From an uncultured bacterium (lineage in GTDB: Bacteria; Verrucomicrobiota; Kiritimatiellia; RFP12; UBA1067): a stretch of DNA of 36,245 nt. Where the stretch lies: contig CADCGZ010000013.1 of the NCBI GenBank assembly GCA_902801025.1, positions 1-36,245 on the forward strand. The letters run 5' to 3'. The notes beneath the pieces were generated by a model. The model did no database searches. It had not been told where the DNA came from and worked only from the letters and a program-made list of their open reading frames with translations. Within the stretch, counting starts at the first letter, position 1; every line of letters starts with the position of its first letter. Both the position numbers and the translations under genes were made by a program. Of this stretch, positions 1-8,154 are shown piece after piece.

Positions 1-24
1 CACAACACAGGCCACGGTGTTTTT

Positions 25-33
25 TGGTAAAAT
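25..33 (+). promoter_or_regulatory. Extended -10 promoter of the pilB-rpoN pair, leaderless arrangement
   Basis: TGgTAAAAT at 25-33 is an extended -10 element (TGn followed by a 5/6 match to TATAAT). Its last base is separated from the ATG at 41 by 7 nt, so transcription would start at or beside the A of the start codon. No Shine-Dalgarno is present. No good -35 is visible, though the window begins only 24 nt upstream. Confidence 0.5.
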
Positions 34-40
34 ATAGCAC

Positions 41-1729
41 ATGAGCGAGAACTCTCTTGCAAACATGATACTGAAGTCCGCCGGAATCTACTCCGACGAA
101 CAACTTCAGCGCATTGCCGAAAACCGCGCGGCGAACCCCGGAATGGGGCTCGCCGAGGCCGCCGTCAAGTTCGGCGGCGCGAAGGAAATCGAGTTCCTTT
201 CGGCGGTCGGGAAGTCGCTTGGCCTTGAGACGGTCAACCTTGAGCGCCAGCAGCCGAACCCGGATGCGCTCACGAAACTCCCCGCGTCGGCAGTCTACCA
301 GTATAACGTCCTCCCGTTCAAGACCGACGGCACTTCGCTTACAATCGTCACCTCCGACCCGTTCGATACCTCCGCGGCGGACGGCCTCCGGCTCGTCGCG
401 GGCTGCCCGATAAAGACGGCGCTCGCCCCGAAGGAAGAAGTCGAGAAGGCCGTAAAGAAATATTACGGCGTCGGCGCGGACGCGATCGAAAAGATGATCG
501 AGGACGGTCGCTATTCCGTCGACGAAGACATCGGCGCGATGACGAAGATCGACGTCAACGAGATGGGCGAAGAAGCGTCGATCGTCAAGTTCGTAAACCA
601 GATCATCGCCGAAGCCGATCGTCAGGGCGCGACTGATATCCACATCGAGCCGCAGGAGACGGAACTCCGAATCCGCTACCGCATCGACGGCATGCTCCAC
701 AAGGTCGACGTTCCGCCCCAGCTGAACCGCCTCAAGAGCGCGATCATCTCTCGTATCAAGGTCATGGCGAACCTCGATATCGCCGAGAAGCGCCTCCCGA
801 TGGACGGCCGTATCGGCATCCGCATCGCGGGCCAAGACATAGATATCCGCGTCTCGACCATGCCCGCCGCGTACGGCGAGTCGATCTCGCTCCGACTTCT
901 CGCGAAGAGCGGCAACTTCGTCAAGATGGACGACCTCGGCTTCAACGAGCGCGACTACGCGGTAGTCAGCAAGATTATCCACCGTCCGAACGGCATCTTC
1001 CTCGTGACGGGGCCTACGGGCTCCGGCAAGTCGACGTCGCTCTACTCGTTCCTTTCGGAAGTCAACAAGATCGACGTCCGCATCATGACGGCCGAGGACC
1101 CGATAGAATACCACATGGCCGGCATCAACCAGGTGCAGATGCAGTCGGAGATTGGCATGACTTTCGCGAGGGCTCTCCGCGCGTTCCTGCGTCAGGACCC
1201 CGACATCATCATGGTCGGCGAAATCCGCGACCGCGAGACGGCCGAAATAGCGATCAACGCGTCGCTCACGGGCCACATGGTGTTCTCGACCTTGCACACG
1301 AACGACGCCGCGGGTGCATTCCCTCGCCTTATCGACATGGGCGTTGAGCCGTTCCTTATTGCTTCGGCCGTCGCGGGCGTGATGGGCCAGCGCCTCTGCC
1401 GCCGCCTCTGCCCGCAGTGCAAGAAGGAAGTCCCGCTCGACATGAAGTACTACTCGCTCGATACGCCCCCCGAGAGGAACACGGTGTTCGAGCCCGCTGG
1501 CTGCGACGCCTGCACCAGGACCGGCTACAAGGGCCGTCGCGCGCTTTTCGAGGTGCTGGAAGTCGACGAAGACATCGAGGGCGCGATTGTTCGCCGCGAG
1601 AACGCGACTCAGATACGCAACATCTCGCTCTCGAAGGGCATGAAGACGCTGCGCGAGGATGGCTGGGCGAAGGTGTTCGCAGGCGTCACTAGCGTCAAGG
1701 AAATCTTGCGCGTCACGGAAGATCAGTGA
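41..1729 (+). CDS. pilB: Type IV pilus / type II secretion assembly ATPase (PilB/GspE family)
   Basis: This is a cytoplasmic hexameric ATPase that powers pilus polymerisation or pseudopilus assembly. Residues 1-150 form an MshEN-like N-terminal domain. The core has Walker A GPTGSGKST at 324-332, a Walker B segment (DPDIIMVGEIRD) near 386-397, and the Asp and His boxes expected between and after them. A zinc tetracysteine is present: C453, C457 and C460, then C488 and C491. The length of 562 aa is normal for the family. PilMNO and secretin genes nearby favour a pilus role (PilB), but GspE of a type II system cannot be excluded because no pilC, pilT or pilD is in the window. The start has no Shine-Dalgarno and sits 7 nt after a -10 box. 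The stop overlaps the rpoN start (TGATG). Confidence 0.92.
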   Translation: MSENSLANMILKSAGIYSDEQLQRIAENRAANPGMGLAEAAVKFGGAKEIEFLSAVGKSLGLETVNLERQQPNPDALTKLPASAVYQYNVLPFKTDGTSLTIVTSDPFDTSAADGLRLVAGCPIKTALAPKEEVEKAVKKYYGVGADAIEKMIEDGRYSVDEDIGAMTKIDVNEMGEEASIVKFVNQIIAEADRQGATDIHIEPQETELRIRYRIDGMLHKVDVPPQLNRLKSAIISRIKVMANLDIAEKRLPMDGRIGIRIAGQDIDIRVSTMPAAYGESISLRLLAKSGNFVKMDDLGFNERDYAVVSKIIHRPNGIFLVTGPTGSGKSTSLYSFLSEVNKIDVRIMTAEDPIEYHMAGINQVQMQSEIGMTFARALRAFLRQDPDIIMVGEIRDRETAEIAINASLTGHMVFSTLHTNDAAGAFPRLIDMGVEPFLIASAVAGVMGQRLCRRLCPQCKKEVPLDMKYYSLDTPPERNTVFEPAGCDACTRTGYKGRRALFEVLEVDEDIEGAIVRRENATQIRNISLSKGMKTLREDGWAKVFAGVTSVKEILRVTEDQ

Positions 1730-3147
1730 TGCCAGGTCTTTCAGGCGAGCTACGGCAGAAACTTACGCAGAGCCAGACTCTTGCTCCGCAGATGCGGCAA
1801 GGGCTCGAGCTTCTTGCGATGAGTCTCCCAGAGCTCCGCCAGCGGCTCCACGAGGAGATGAGCCGCAATCCCTGCATCGAGGACATCGAGGCGACGCTCG
1901 AGAAGACGACCGTCTCGGAGAAGGTGCGCGAGATGGAGCGCGACGAGAGCGCCGACGATTCCGATTCTTCAGACGAGGACTACGAGCCCGAGTTCGGGGC
2001 TGCCGCGGCGATTACGCGGGACGAAGAGGCGGACGAGAGGCGTCAGCGCTTTTTCGACAGGCAGACGAAGGAGGAGACTCTTGAAGAGCATCTTCTCGCG
2101 CAGCTCAAGATGTCCGACATAGACGAAAAGGACCTGCCGCTCGCGGAGATGCTGATTGGCGAGCTGAATGCCGACGGGCGTTTCATTGGGTCAATCCCGG
2201 ATATCGTGATGGTTTCTGGCGAAAGCGAGGAGAAGATCGTCGCCGTCCTCAAGGAGATAATGCAGCTCGACCCTCCGGGATGCGGCGCGAGAACTCCGCA
2301 GGAATGTCTGCTTGCGCAGATAGACAAGCTTGACGGCTCGCCATACCAGGAAGAAGTGCGCGCGCTCATCGAGCGCCATTTCGAGGACATGGCCGGTGGG
2401 CGCATAGCGGCCATCGAACGCGACCTCGGCATTTCGCACGAACGCTACGCCGACGTGCTGAGGGCGCTTCGCACGCTCGAGCCGCGCCCAGGCCGCGCGT
2501 ATGACCTCGCGGGGAAGTCGATAAGCTATGTCCATCCAGAGGTGCATGTCGTCAAGACCGACGAGGGATGGAAGGCGAGGGTCGACGACAGGAGTCTTCC
2601 CGAGGTGCATATCTCGCCGAAGTACCTGAAGATGCTCGCGGATCCTAATGTCGACAAGGAGACGAAGAGTTACATACGCCAGCGCATAGCGGCGGCGAAC
2701 GCTCTCGTGGAGGCGGTCGAGCGCAGGCAGAAGACGATTACCGACATCGCCCAGGCGATTTTCGACGCACAGCCGGGGTTCTTCGAGAAGGGGTTGAAGG
2801 GCCTGAGGCCGATGACGATGCAGGAAATCGCCGAGAAGGCGGGAGTGCACCACGCTACGGTGTCGCGCACCGTCCGCGACAAATACGCCTCGACTCCGAA
2901 GGGGACTGTCGAACTTCGCAAGTTCTTCACGTCCGGAATCACGACCGACTCGGGAGAGCAGGTTACGAAAGACGCACTTCGCGACCGACTTGCCGCGATG
3001 ATTGCGGAAGAGGACAAGGCGCACCCGCTGTCGGACGACCGGCTTTCGGAGATGCTGAAAAAAGAGGGGTTCCCGGTCGCCCGCAGGACGGTAGCGAAGT
3101 ACCGTGCCATCTTGGGCATCCCGGGAACGTCAGAGCGCCGTCACTAA
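1729..3147 (+). CDS. rpoN: RNA polymerase sigma-54 factor RpoN
   Basis: This is the alternative sigma factor that binds -24/-12 promoters and needs an AAA+ activator. Region I is the Gln/Leu-rich N-terminus (residues about 8-45, including SQTLAPQMRQGLELL). Region II is acidic (about 75-105). The core-binding region follows, then a helix-turn-helix near 363-390 (MTMQEIAEKAGVHHATVSRT). The diagnostic RpoN box ARRTVAKYR lies at 451-459. Length is 472 aa. The ATG at 1729 shares one base with the pilB stop, so the two genes are probably translationally coupled. A GTG sits one codon earlier but the ATG is preferred. Pairing of rpoN with a pilus ATPase fits the two sigma-54 promoters seen further right. 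The 3' end overlaps the convergent secretin gene by 4 nt. Confidence 0.96.
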   Translation: MPGLSGELRQKLTQSQTLAPQMRQGLELLAMSLPELRQRLHEEMSRNPCIEDIEATLEKTTVSEKVREMERDESADDSDSSDEDYEPEFGAAAAITRDEEADERRQRFFDRQTKEETLEEHLLAQLKMSDIDEKDLPLAEMLIGELNADGRFIGSIPDIVMVSGESEEKIVAVLKEIMQLDPPGCGARTPQECLLAQIDKLDGSPYQEEVRALIERHFEDMAGGRIAAIERDLGISHERYADVLRALRTLEPRPGRAYDLAGKSISYVHPEVHVVKTDEGWKARVDDRSLPEVHISPKYLKMLADPNVDKETKSYIRQRIAAANALVEAVERRQKTITDIAQAIFDAQPGFFEKGLKGLRPMTMQEIAEKAGVHHATVSRTVRDKYASTPKGTVELRKFFTSGITTDSGEQVTKDALRDRLAAMIAEEDKAHPLSDDRLSEMLKKEGFPVARRTVAKYRAILGIPGTSERRH

Positions 3148-5171
3148 TTGTCGCTTGCCTTTAGCTCCTCGTTCAGCTTCTGGAGCTCGGAGATAGATTC
3201 GTCTTCGCTTGCCGGCTCTTCGGTTTTCGCTGGCTCTGCTGGCATTGTGGGATATTCCCCCATTGCCTCGGGCGCGAGTTCCTGCTGGGCTGGTTCGGAG
3301 ATGGGAGTGATGGTCACCGCCCCTTGCGCCTTGGTTTTCCTGCGCTTGTCTAGCTCGGTCATGTTGAGTTTGAGGACTTTGGTGCCGGAATCTTCGCGGT
3401 CGCCTGGTTCAAGCTGGTTTCCGCGGACGAATTCGCGGCCAAGTATGGCGTTCTTGGGAAGACCAATGTCCTTCGGAAGATCCGACGGATTCGCGATGCC
3501 GATGGTCACGAAGACTAGGATTTCCTTCTGGACCTTTTGGCGGCTCTTCCAGCCGAACATCTTCTGGCCAATCCATGGAATCTTGCGGAGATAGGGAATC
3601 CCCGAGTCGGTGTCTTCCTCGACCGACTTCGAAAGACCGCCGATAACGGCTGTCGCGCCGTCTTTCATCGTGAACTCCGTCGTGAGGCGCTTGACCTCTA
3701 TGATCGGGTACTGCGTGTAGGGAGTGTCGGTCTCCTGGCTCGAGTTGACCTTGAGGTAGCCGGTGCAGTCGCTGATCGTCGGGACGATCTCGACGGAGAT
3801 AAGCCCGTCTGGCGAGATGCGAGGCGTGACGGAAAGGGAGATGCCCCAGCTGAAGAACGCTTCCTTCGCGAACATGAACTTGTCTTCGCCTGGGATCGTG
3901 TCGAGCTTGGTGGAGATCGAGAGGTTCTGCGAATTCTGTCCGGTGTAGTTCGAGTCGATCGTGACATTCGGGTACTTTGTCGTCATGTCGACCTTCGCCT
4001 CCTTGCCGTTCGAGACGATGATCTTCGGGTTTGAGAAGACCTTCGCGTCGCTCATCTTCTCAAACGCGCTCATCGCAAGACGGAAGTCATCCATGGAGAG
4101 TTGCCCGGAGAAGCCGCGGGCATTGTGCCATGCCATGTCCTCTACGGCTCTGCCAGCGCCAGTTGCCGCGCCGATTGCCGTTGGGGCGATCCCGGTGTAG
4201 CTTTTCGATTCGCTGAAGGAGGTGGACGAGTTGAGAGTCGTTTTCCCGTCGCCGTCAGTGGAGCTTGACGATGTTGGGCTCCTTGACGTTGTGGACGAAG
4301 AAAGTGCGGTTCCGTAGTTAGCCGCGCGTCCGCTGTTGTACTCCCAGCCGCCCGAGATGTTTCTGACCGATGCGCCCCAGCTTTCGAGCGAGTCCCACTG
4401 CATTCCGATCTTGTGCATGGCTTCCGTCGAAAGCTCAATGAACCTCGCCTCGATGTATATCTGCGCAATGGCTTCGTCTACAGCCGCTATGATCGCCTCG
4501 CAGTCGGAGAGTATCTTGTCTGTCGTGGTAACAACAACGACGTTTGCGCCGGGGAAGCTTGATGCGATCGGAGATTTTATTTTACCGGCAGGATCCTTCG
4601 GCGCATATGTCGCGTTGAATAGGTCGGCGAGTTCCTTGGCGGATGCGTGGTTGAGCTTGAAGGTTCGCGTCGATACGGGTATCAGCTGCAAGTCCTCGAT
4701 TACGCGGTAGATGTTGTCGCGGATCTCAATGCGGAATCCGCGAGAGCCGAGAATGGCCGTCATGCCCTGGAGCCAGGGAACGTGCCTGAGCGATACGGAA
4801 ACGCGCCGCTGGAGGTTTGTCGAGTCGTCGGAGATGATATTCGCCCCAGTCGTCTTCCGAAACTGGCGGAGGATGTCGGCGAGCGTCGCGTCGTCGCAGT
4901 CGATGTCGACGAGCGACATCGTGCCCTCCGTCATATCGCCTTTTATCTGCGGTTTTTTGGCGGCGATGGCGGAGTCGTCCTCTTCGAGGTCGATTTCATC
5001 CGTTCCCTCGTCCTGCAGCGTTGTCGTCGCATCTGCGGCAACCGGGGCTTCGGCCTTTGCGACCGGAGCGTCAGGGGCACCGCCGGCCTTTTCCTCCGCA
5101 GGTGCGGCCGGCTCTTGCGCAATCGCGGCTGAAACCAGCAGCGCGGACATTGTTGCCGAGAGACTCTTCAT
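3144..5171 (-). CDS. pilQ: Outer-membrane secretin of the type IV pilus (PilQ/GspD family)
   Basis: This forms the outer-membrane channel through which the pilus passes. It has a signal peptide (residues 1-18, cut before Q19), then an Ala/Glu/Asp-rich segment to about 75. An STN/N0-like domain is near 85-150 (VDIDCDDATLADILRQF) and a secretin N-domain near 165-240. The C-terminal secretin beta domain is about 360-570, with the hallmark stretch KDGATAVIGGL followed by GIPYLRKIPWIG. A Ser/Thr-rich insertion at about 290-330 interrupts the core. The 100-residue tail after the secretin domain is charged and low in complexity. The start overlaps the upstream gene (ATGA), and a good Shine-Dalgarno (AAGGAGA) lies about 9 nt before it. 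It is the last gene of the pilMNOPQ-type operon. Its stop TAG overlaps the rpoN stop tail to tail. Confidence 0.9.
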   Translation of the reverse strand: MKSLSATMSALLVSAAIAQEPAAPAEEKAGGAPDAPVAKAEAPVAADATTTLQDEGTDEIDLEEDDSAIAAKKPQIKGDMTEGTMSLVDIDCDDATLADILRQFRKTTGANIISDDSTNLQRRVSVSLRHVPWLQGMTAILGSRGFRIEIRDNIYRVIEDLQLIPVSTRTFKLNHASAKELADLFNATYAPKDPAGKIKSPIASSFPGANVVVVTTTDKILSDCEAIIAAVDEAIAQIYIEARFIELSTEAMHKIGMQWDSLESWGASVRNISGGWEYNSGRAANYGTALSSSTTSRSPTSSSSTDGDGKTTLNSSTSFSESKSYTGIAPTAIGAATGAGRAVEDMAWHNARGFSGQLSMDDFRLAMSAFEKMSDAKVFSNPKIIVSNGKEAKVDMTTKYPNVTIDSNYTGQNSQNLSISTKLDTIPGEDKFMFAKEAFFSWGISLSVTPRISPDGLISVEIVPTISDCTGYLKVNSSQETDTPYTQYPIIEVKRLTTEFTMKDGATAVIGGLSKSVEEDTDSGIPYLRKIPWIGQKMFGWKSRQKVQKEILVFVTIGIANPSDLPKDIGLPKNAILGREFVRGNQLEPGDREDSGTKVLKLNMTELDKRRKTKAQGAVTITPISEPAQQELAPEAMGEYPTMPAEPAKTEEPASEDESISELQKLNEELKASDN

Positions 5172-5641
5172 TTCGCTTTCTCCTTGTTTTTGAGGATGTC
5201 GTTAAGCTTGGCTTCGTCTGGCGTGGAGTTTTCGATCTCCTTGACGCGGATGCGCACCAGCTTGATGGTATCTTTGCTCGTGAGCCCCTTAACGCGCCAG
5301 GTGAACCGGTGGTCGCCGTGGTTCACGGATACGAGGTCGCCGTCGCCGTAGGCGAGTCCGTTGAGCATTATGCATTGGCGTCTCGACCCGTCCGGACCCG
5401 TGATGACGGTGATGCCGCCTGTTCTTAGGGTCTTGCGCGCCTCGCTCCAGTGGCGGTCGGATATTATCTGCGACGAGCGCGCGACGGCGCCCGCGGTCGC
5501 CGTGTCGTCGTCGGACGGGGCGATTGCCGCCTTGACGTCGACTGTTGGCTCTGCGGATATGACCTCTCTCGTCCCCTCGAAGCCGATGGGCCAGAAGGGA
5601 TTCCTGACGGCAATCGCAGCTGCAAGGATCAATGGGCTCAT
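5168..5641 (-). CDS. PilP/GspC-like pilus alignment protein (small, NPFW type)
   Basis: This is a 157-aa protein between the PilO and secretin genes, exactly where PilP sits in pil operons. The ATG at 5641 is preferred because it forms the same ATGA overlap found at the other junctions. A start 10 codons upstream is possible. The N-terminus has a short hydrophobic stretch (SPLILAAAIAV) followed by RNPFWPIGF. The middle is low-complexity. The C-terminal half (about 85-145) looks like a small beta domain (GDLVSVNHGDHRFTWRVKGL), comparable to the PilP/GspC HR domain that docks on the secretin. No lipobox is seen, unlike classical PilP. Function is inferred from position and shape; sequence similarity to PilP is weak by eye. 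Confidence 0.6.
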   Translation of the reverse strand: MSPLILAAAIAVRNPFWPIGFEGTREVISAEPTVDVKAAIAPSDDDTATAGAVARSSQIISDRHWSEARKTLRTGGITVITGPDGSRRQCIMLNGLAYGDGDLVSVNHGDHRFTWRVKGLTSKDTIKLVRIRVKEIENSTPDEAKLNDILKNKEKAK

Positions 5642-6237
5642 TTGCGCGTCAGACCTCCTTTCGCGGGCCATTCGAGGACGATGGATATGGACTGCGATCT
5701 TGGATTCTGCTGGGCCGTTATGTCGAACTGCTGCAGGGAAACGAGAGGCATTTCCCTCTCGATGCGCAGCAGGAACGACACAGCCTGCTGATAGCTGCCT
5801 GTCGCCGTAAGCTTGACCGCCGCACGGGTGTGGAGCTGGCGTGGCATTGGTGTCGGCAGGGGAAGCGCCCGGAAGGGCTCGTCGGAATAGGTTACGTCTT
5901 CAAGCCCAGCGCCAAGGGCAAGCGGATCGATGATTGACTTGGCTCGCATGGCGTACGACTCGAGAAGGGGAACGAGCATTGCGTCGCGGAAGGGCTTTAG
6001 CGCGTTCTCGAGATCCTCGAGGTCTTTTGCGACCGTGCTTGAGCGCTTTAGGTCGACGTCCGTCCTGTATTGCCTGTCCTGAAGTTCTGCAAGGCGTCTT
6101 TTTGCGGCGGTCAGTTCGTCGGCGCAGGGCTGCACGCAGAAGAGATAGAGCACTGTCGCGATGGCGGAGAGCACCACGGTGACGACGAACGACCGCTTCG
6201 CGTTCGGGGCCATGTTCTGGAAGAGTTCGCCGTTCAT
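5638..6237 (-). CDS. pilO: PilO-like inner-membrane pilus assembly protein
   Basis: This is a bitopic inner-membrane protein of 199 aa. A short cytoplasmic N-terminus precedes one TM helix (about 14-35, VVTVVLSAIATVLYLFCV). A coiled-coil segment follows (about 38-75, LTAAKRRLAELQDRQ), then a periplasmic ferredoxin-like domain. The layout and the position after PilN are typical of PilO, which pairs with PilN to form the inner-membrane alignment complex. The 4-nt ATGA overlap with pilN upstream, and with the ATG chosen for the PilP-like gene downstream, suggest coupled translation at fixed stoichiometry. Primary sequence is weakly conserved in this family, so the call leans on topology and gene order. 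Confidence 0.8.
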   Translation of the reverse strand: MNGELFQNMAPNAKRSFVVTVVLSAIATVLYLFCVQPCADELTAAKRRLAELQDRQYRTDVDLKRSSTVAKDLEDLENALKPFRDAMLVPLLESYAMRAKSIIDPLALGAGLEDVTYSDEPFRALPLPTPMPRQLHTRAAVKLTATGSYQQAVSFLLRIEREMPLVSLQQFDITAQQNPRSQSISIVLEWPAKGGLTRK

Positions 6238-6884
6238 TTCGCGAACCTCCTCTCGGGCATGGTGTATTCTACTTCGAAGCTAAGGAGCTTCCTGCCGTCG
6301 ATTTCGGCATTGTCCTGTTTGAAGGAGTTTATCTTGTGTTCGCTCGTGACTAGTTTCTCGAAGCCGTTTTCAAGGGACTCCATAAGCGAGACGACGGGGG
6401 TTTCCTTAGTCGTAAGTCCGGCAATCACGAGCTTTTGCGTCTCGACGTTTTCCGTCGGGCCAAAGAGCGGGACCTTTAGCCCTGGAGGCATGAGGACCTG
6501 CGGCTTCGGCGGGGTTATGGACATTTCCTTGAGTTGGACCCTGAGGGGGACCACTTCCGCAAACTTCGCGAGCGGCTCTCCTATCGAGCGCACGCCTGAC
6601 TTGTAGTATTCAAGCTGTTCTAGCTGGAGCTTCAGCTCGCGCGCGAGATCGCGCTTCTGGATTGCCTCGGCATGGGCGCTGTTCTTCGCGGTGAGGTCGT
6701 CTTCGATGCCCTGCGCCTGGGTCTTGGCAAGGATGATCTGCGTGAAAAGGACGCCCCACCACACGAGAAGCCCGGCGCAGGCGAGGGTGGCTCCGACGGG
6801 GAGCATTATCCTGAGGCGCACCGGCGACGACGAGAGGACCTCGTTTTGCCTGAGGAGGTTGAGATGGAACGACGATGCCTTCAT
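6234..6884 (-). CDS. pilN: PilN-like inner-membrane pilus assembly protein
   Basis: This is a bitopic protein of 216 aa. The cytoplasmic N-terminus (MKASSFHLNLLRQNEVL) is the part that in PilN binds the PilM groove; here NLLRQ resembles the usual INLLP-type motif. One TM helix follows at about 28-52, then a coiled coil (about 53-95) and a periplasmic domain to the end. It is second in the operon, with ATGA overlaps to pilM and pilO. Together with PilO it should form the periplasmic dimer that links the cytoplasmic PilM/ATPase platform to the PilP-like protein and secretin. Confidence 0.82.
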   Translation of the reverse strand: MKASSFHLNLLRQNEVLSSSPVRLRIMLPVGATLACAGLLVWWGVLFTQIILAKTQAQGIEDDLTAKNSAHAEAIQKRDLARELKLQLEQLEYYKSGVRSIGEPLAKFAEVVPLRVQLKEMSITPPKPQVLMPPGLKVPLFGPTENVETQKLVIAGLTTKETPVVSLMESLENGFEKLVTSEHKINSFKQDNAEIDGRKLLSFEVEYTMPERRFAK

Positions 6885-8080
6885 GCCGACACCTCCGCTC
6901 CCGCAATCGCAGCGCCAAGTGCGATGAGGTGGCGCGAGGCGTCGCCCGCGTCTACGCCCTTGTCCAGCGCCAGGCCGTCGAACGGGTTGGGCGAGACGAG
7001 CCGCAGATGCAGCGATTCCTCGGCATATCTTGACCAGTGCGACGCTCCCGCGTCTACGCCCATGAGAAACGCGTGGTCGAACTTGAGGCCATGCTTTCCC
7101 GTTAGATAGTCGAGCGACAGCGACAGCTGGCCGAGGATTGGCCTTACAAACGGCTCTAGCGCGGGGCGCGGGTCGATTAGCGACTCGTTTAGGACCGAGT
7201 CAACGAGTTCTTCGTCAAGCCCGAGGGTCTTGCGCACGGCATCCCGCATCGCGAGGATCCCGCCCACGCCCGGGCAGCGGCGCCACAAGACAGGTTCGCC
7301 CTTTTTGTAGCCGGCAAGGTATGTTGCGTCTGACCTCGCGAATATCGCGAGCGCGCTGCCGTCCGCGGCGATGAATTCCGGCTGCAGGAGGATGCTTGCC
7401 ATCAGCGCAGACTCCGCCACTTGTATCGACGAGGCAGTAGGCCTTTTCCCCTCGGGGAGAAGGCGGGAGAGCCACAGCGTCTGGAATTCCGGAAGCGAGG
7501 CGCAGAGGTGGAAGTTCTCCTCGGACATGGGGCGAACGACGAAGCGGCGTCCGTTCTCGGAAACCGGCATCCCAGAGGACGGGAAAGCGGGCTTCCGCGC
7601 GGAGGGTTCCTGCTTTGCGGCAGGTTTTGGCGCCAGCTGTGTCGATTGCTCTCGCTTTATGCCGAAACGTCTCTTGCCGTCGGAGGACGACTTGTCGCCT
7701 CCTGGCTGTCTCTCGTCATGCTGGGCGGCGAGACCGGTCGTCATGTCCTGGACAACGGCGTCGGCCGTAGACTGGGCAAACGTGGCCATCGGAGAGTTTA
7801 TGGCGAGTGCGGCATGGGGAGAGGCGAAATCGCGCGGGAACTCCCATGCCGGCTGGTGCGGCGTGTCTTCCCACCGCATCGGGAGCTCGCCGTCCGGCGG
7901 CTTTACAAAGCCCGACGCCGCGACATGCCATGACTTCTTCCTGTGGACGAGGCGAATGGCAGGGCATTCGCCCTCTCCGGGGGAAAACAGTTCAACGCCC
8001 GTAATGTCGGATACAGATTTCGCCCCGCCGGAGGGAAATTTGATCTCGATTGTCTTGTCTTTCGTCAGTTGCAATTTCAC
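6881..8080 (-). CDS. pilM: PilM-like cytoplasmic actin-fold pilus assembly protein
   Basis: This is a 399-aa soluble protein and the first gene of the five-gene - strand operon. It lacks TM helices. The second half (about 235-399) shows the PilM/GspL-type actin-like pattern, including a TYLAGYKKGEPVLW strand pair and the PILGQLSLSLDYL helix. About residues 135-180 form a charged, low-complexity linker that splits the protein, which is unusual for PilM. The start is GTG at 8080; a start about 5 nt from the predicted sigma-54 transcription start implies a nearly leaderless message. PilM binds the PilN N-terminus and couples it to the motor ATPase. Confidence 0.78.
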   Translation of the reverse strand: MKLQLTKDKTIEIKFPSGGAKSVSDITGVELFSPGEGECPAIRLVHRKKSWHVAASGFVKPPDGELPMRWEDTPHQPAWEFPRDFASPHAALAINSPMATFAQSTADAVVQDMTTGLAAQHDERQPGGDKSSSDGKRRFGIKREQSTQLAPKPAAKQEPSARKPAFPSSGMPVSENGRRFVVRPMSEENFHLCASLPEFQTLWLSRLLPEGKRPTASSIQVAESALMASILLQPEFIAADGSALAIFARSDATYLAGYKKGEPVLWRRCPGVGGILAMRDAVRKTLGLDEELVDSVLNESLIDPRPALEPFVRPILGQLSLSLDYLTGKHGLKFDHAFLMGVDAGASHWSRYAEESLHLRLVSPNPFDGLALDKGVDAGDASRHLIALGAAIAGAEVSA

Positions 8081-8095
8081 GACAAGACATATTTT

Positions 8096-8111
8096 AGCAA
8101 ATTGCGTGCCA
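8096..8111 (-). promoter_or_regulatory. Sigma-54 (-24/-12) promoter of the pilM operon
   Basis: On the - strand this reads TGGCACGCAATTTGCT, a full match to the sigma-54 consensus TGGCAC-N5-TTGCW. GG and GC are separated by exactly 10 nt. The -12 C is at 8097, so +1 falls near 8085, about 5 nt before the GTG of pilM. It faces away from the ntrC promoter, with only 7 nt between the two elements. A sigma-70-like TAAAAT at 8090-8095 (- strand) overlaps the downstream side and could give basal expression. Confidence 0.88.
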
Positions 8112-8118
8112 CCTGCGC

Positions 8119-8147
8119 TTGCCGAACGAAAAATTTTGTAGTATAAT
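8119..8147 (+). promoter_or_regulatory. Sigma-70-type promoter of the NtrC-family regulator, leaderless
   Basis: TTGCCG at 8119-8124 and TATAAT at 8142-8147 are separated by 17 nt. The -10 box ends 7 nt before the ATG at 8155, so the transcript should start at the start codon. No Shine-Dalgarno is present. The housekeeping promoter implies the activator is made independently of sigma-54. Confidence 0.8.
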
Positions 8148-8154
8148 TCTTTCC

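Noticed and set aside
26-38. Possible sigma-54 element before pilB (GG at 26-27, GC at 37-38)
   Set aside because: The dinucleotides are 9 nt apart, not 10, and the TGGCAC and TTGC contexts are missing. An extended -10 box fits better.
8119-8154. Upstream extension of the NtrC-family regulator to a TTG at 8119
   Set aside because: The TTG is the -35 element and the extension runs through the TATAAT box. The receiver domain begins properly at the ATG at 8155.
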